A DNA stretch of 64,000 nt from Bradyrhizobium sp. CCBAU 051011 (GTDB lineage Bacteria; Pseudomonadota; Alphaproteobacteria; Rhizobiales; Xanthobacteraceae): assembly GCF_009930815.1 (NCBI RefSeq), contig NZ_CP022222.1, forward strand, positions 903,501 to 967,500, given 5' to 3'. Positions 63,055-64,000 of this stretch are shown here, one piece after another (within the stretch, counting starts at the first letter, position 1; each line of letters begins with the position of its first letter). A program made the translations under genes and the position numbers. Under the pieces are notes generated by a model that ran no database searches, had not been told where the DNA came from, and saw nothing but the letters and a program-made list of their open reading frames with translations.

Positions 63055-64000
63055 ATGAAGCGTCGTGATTTCTTGAAAGTGGGCGGCGTCGGTCTCGCCG
63101 CGACTGCAGTTGCCGCGCCTGCGATTGCGCAATCGAACCCGGAAATTAAGTGGCGCTACACGGCAAGCTGGCCGAAAGCGCTCGATACGCTCTACGGCGG
63201 CTGCGAATATTTTGCCAAGCGCGTCGCCGAAATCACCGACAACAAATTCCAGATTCAACCGTTCGCCGCCGGTGAAATCGTCCCCGGCCTGCAGGTGCTC
63301 GACGCCGTTTCGAACGGCACTGTCGAGATGGGCAACACGGCGCTTTACTACTACTGGGGCAAGAACCCGGCTTTCACCTTCGGCACGTCGCTGCCGTTCG
63401 GCCTCAACACGCGCTCGCATATTTCCTGGCTGCGCTTCGGCGGCGGCATGGACATGCTCAACGACCTCTTGAAGGAATATGGCTGCATCGGCCAGCCGAC
63501 CGGCTCGACCGGCGCCCAGATGGGCGGCTGGTTCCGGAAAGAGATCAAGTCGATGGATGATTTCCGAGGCTTGAAATTCCGCGTGGGCGGTTTCGCAGGC
63601 ACCATCATCGCCAAGGTCGGCGGCGTGCCGCAGCAGATCGCGGGCGGCGACATCTATCCGGCGCTGGAAAAGGGCACCATCGATGCGGCCGAGTGGGTCG
63701 GCCCCTATGACGACGAGAAGCTCGGCTTCGTGAAGGTCGCGAAGTACTACTACTATCCGGGCTGGTGGGAAGGCACCGGCCAGGGTCACAACATCATGAA
63801 CCTCGAGAAGTTCAACGCCCTGCCGAAGCACTACCAGGCTGCGATCGAGACAGCGTCCTACGACACCTTCACCTGGGTCACCGGCAAATACGACTACGTC
63901 AATCCGCCGGCGCTGAAGCGCCTCCTGGCGGCGGGCGCGATACTGCGACCGTTCCCGCAGGAAGTTCTGGAAGCCTGCTACAATGCCGCCAACGGCATCT
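63055..64000 (+). CDS. TRAP transporter substrate-binding protein DctP (3' truncated by window)
   Basis: About 315 residues from the ATG at 63055 (GAGGGGAAACAA upstream), open to the right edge. Twin-arginine signal MKRRDFLKVGGVGLAATAVA, cleaved near AIAQ. DctP features: WRYTASWPKALDTLYGGCEYF, FRGLKFRVGGFAG, and DAAEWVGPYDDEKLGF, as in the TakP-like 2-oxo-acid/monocarboxylate binders (conserved Arg for the carboxylate in KFRVGG). The membrane subunits would lie just beyond the window. Likely the uptake arm of the GntR-regulated group. Confidence 0.9.
   Translation, partial: MKRRDFLKVGGVGLAATAVAAPAIAQSNPEIKWRYTASWPKALDTLYGGCEYFAKRVAEITDNKFQIQPFAAGEIVPGLQVLDAVSNGTVEMGNTALYYYWGKNPAFTFGTSLPFGLNTRSHISWLRFGGGMDMLNDLLKEYGCIGQPTGSTGAQMGGWFRKEIKSMDDFRGLKFRVGGFAGTIIAKVGGVPQQIAGGDIYPALEKGTIDAAEWVGPYDDEKLGFVKVAKYYYYPGWWEGTGQGHNIMNLEKFNALPKHYQAAIETASYDTFTWVTGKYDYVNPPALKRLLAAGAILRPFPQEVLEACYNAANGI

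Overview
The window is GC-rich chromosomal DNA of an alphaproteobacterium, most likely Bradyrhizobium or a close relative. The support is protein-level resemblance (recalled, not searched), an alphaproteobacterial-type initiator tRNA, and dispersed palindromes of a kind I associate with Bradyrhizobiaceae. Nearly all of it is coding. I saw no rRNA, phage, intact insertion sequence or CRISPR array. Both ends cut through genes.

Left part (1-10.7 kb): a truncated membrane cytochrome b / ethylbenzene-dehydrogenase-like haem protein followed by its 2Fe-2S flavin reductase; a glutathione-S-transferase-like protein; a zinc-ribbon metallo-beta-lactamase-fold protein; a membrane-anchored class III cyclase homologue missing one metal-binding Asp; a gamma-glutamyltransferase-like enzyme; and a copper amine oxidase split by a frameshift, divergent from a FeaR-like AraC regulator.

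Centre (10.7-37.6 kb): one large Wzx/Wzy-type exopolysaccharide locus. The minus-strand arm has an initiating sugar-phosphate transferase, mannose-1-P guanylyltransferase, FkbM methyltransferase, UDP-glucose dehydrogenase and a UDP-glucuronate epimerase. The plus-strand arm has a PPP phosphatase, export protein, outer-membrane barrel, tyrosine autokinase, polymerase, glycosyltransferases, two acyltransferases and a flippase, and then more glycosyltransferases. A GH10 xylanase-like enzyme sits inside the locus. A 765-residue glycosidase with calcium-binding repeats and a putative xylan-binding-type module sits at its edge. Together they predict an acidic polymer built from UDP-GlcA, UDP-GalA and GDP-Man (or derivatives), possibly with a beta-1,4 xylan-like backbone.

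Right part (37.6-64 kb): a decayed isomerase fragment; an orphan solute-binding protein; an oxidoreductase/TIM-barrel pair divergent from a TetR regulator with a clear palindromic operator; tRNA-fMet; and a long run of small-molecule metabolism genes (GMC oxidoreductase, SDR, quinone reductase, two MBL hydrolases, FAH hydrolase, GST, enoyl-CoA hydratase, a frameshifted beta-lactamase-fold hydrolase, Ogt, twin alpha/beta hydrolases, a HAMP cyclase). Next comes an ECF41-type sigma factor divergent from a carboxymuconolactone-decarboxylase-like gene, with matching ECF41-like promoters facing both ways. The window ends in a GntR / EctD-like dioxygenase / SAF-domain oxidoreductase / TRAP binding-protein group that looks like an uncharacterised uptake and catabolic pathway.

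Most notable: the two-way ECF41 promoter module, the polysaccharide locus with its own glycanases, the TetR operator, and several enzymes with altered active sites. Two frameshifts could be real or sequencing artefacts.
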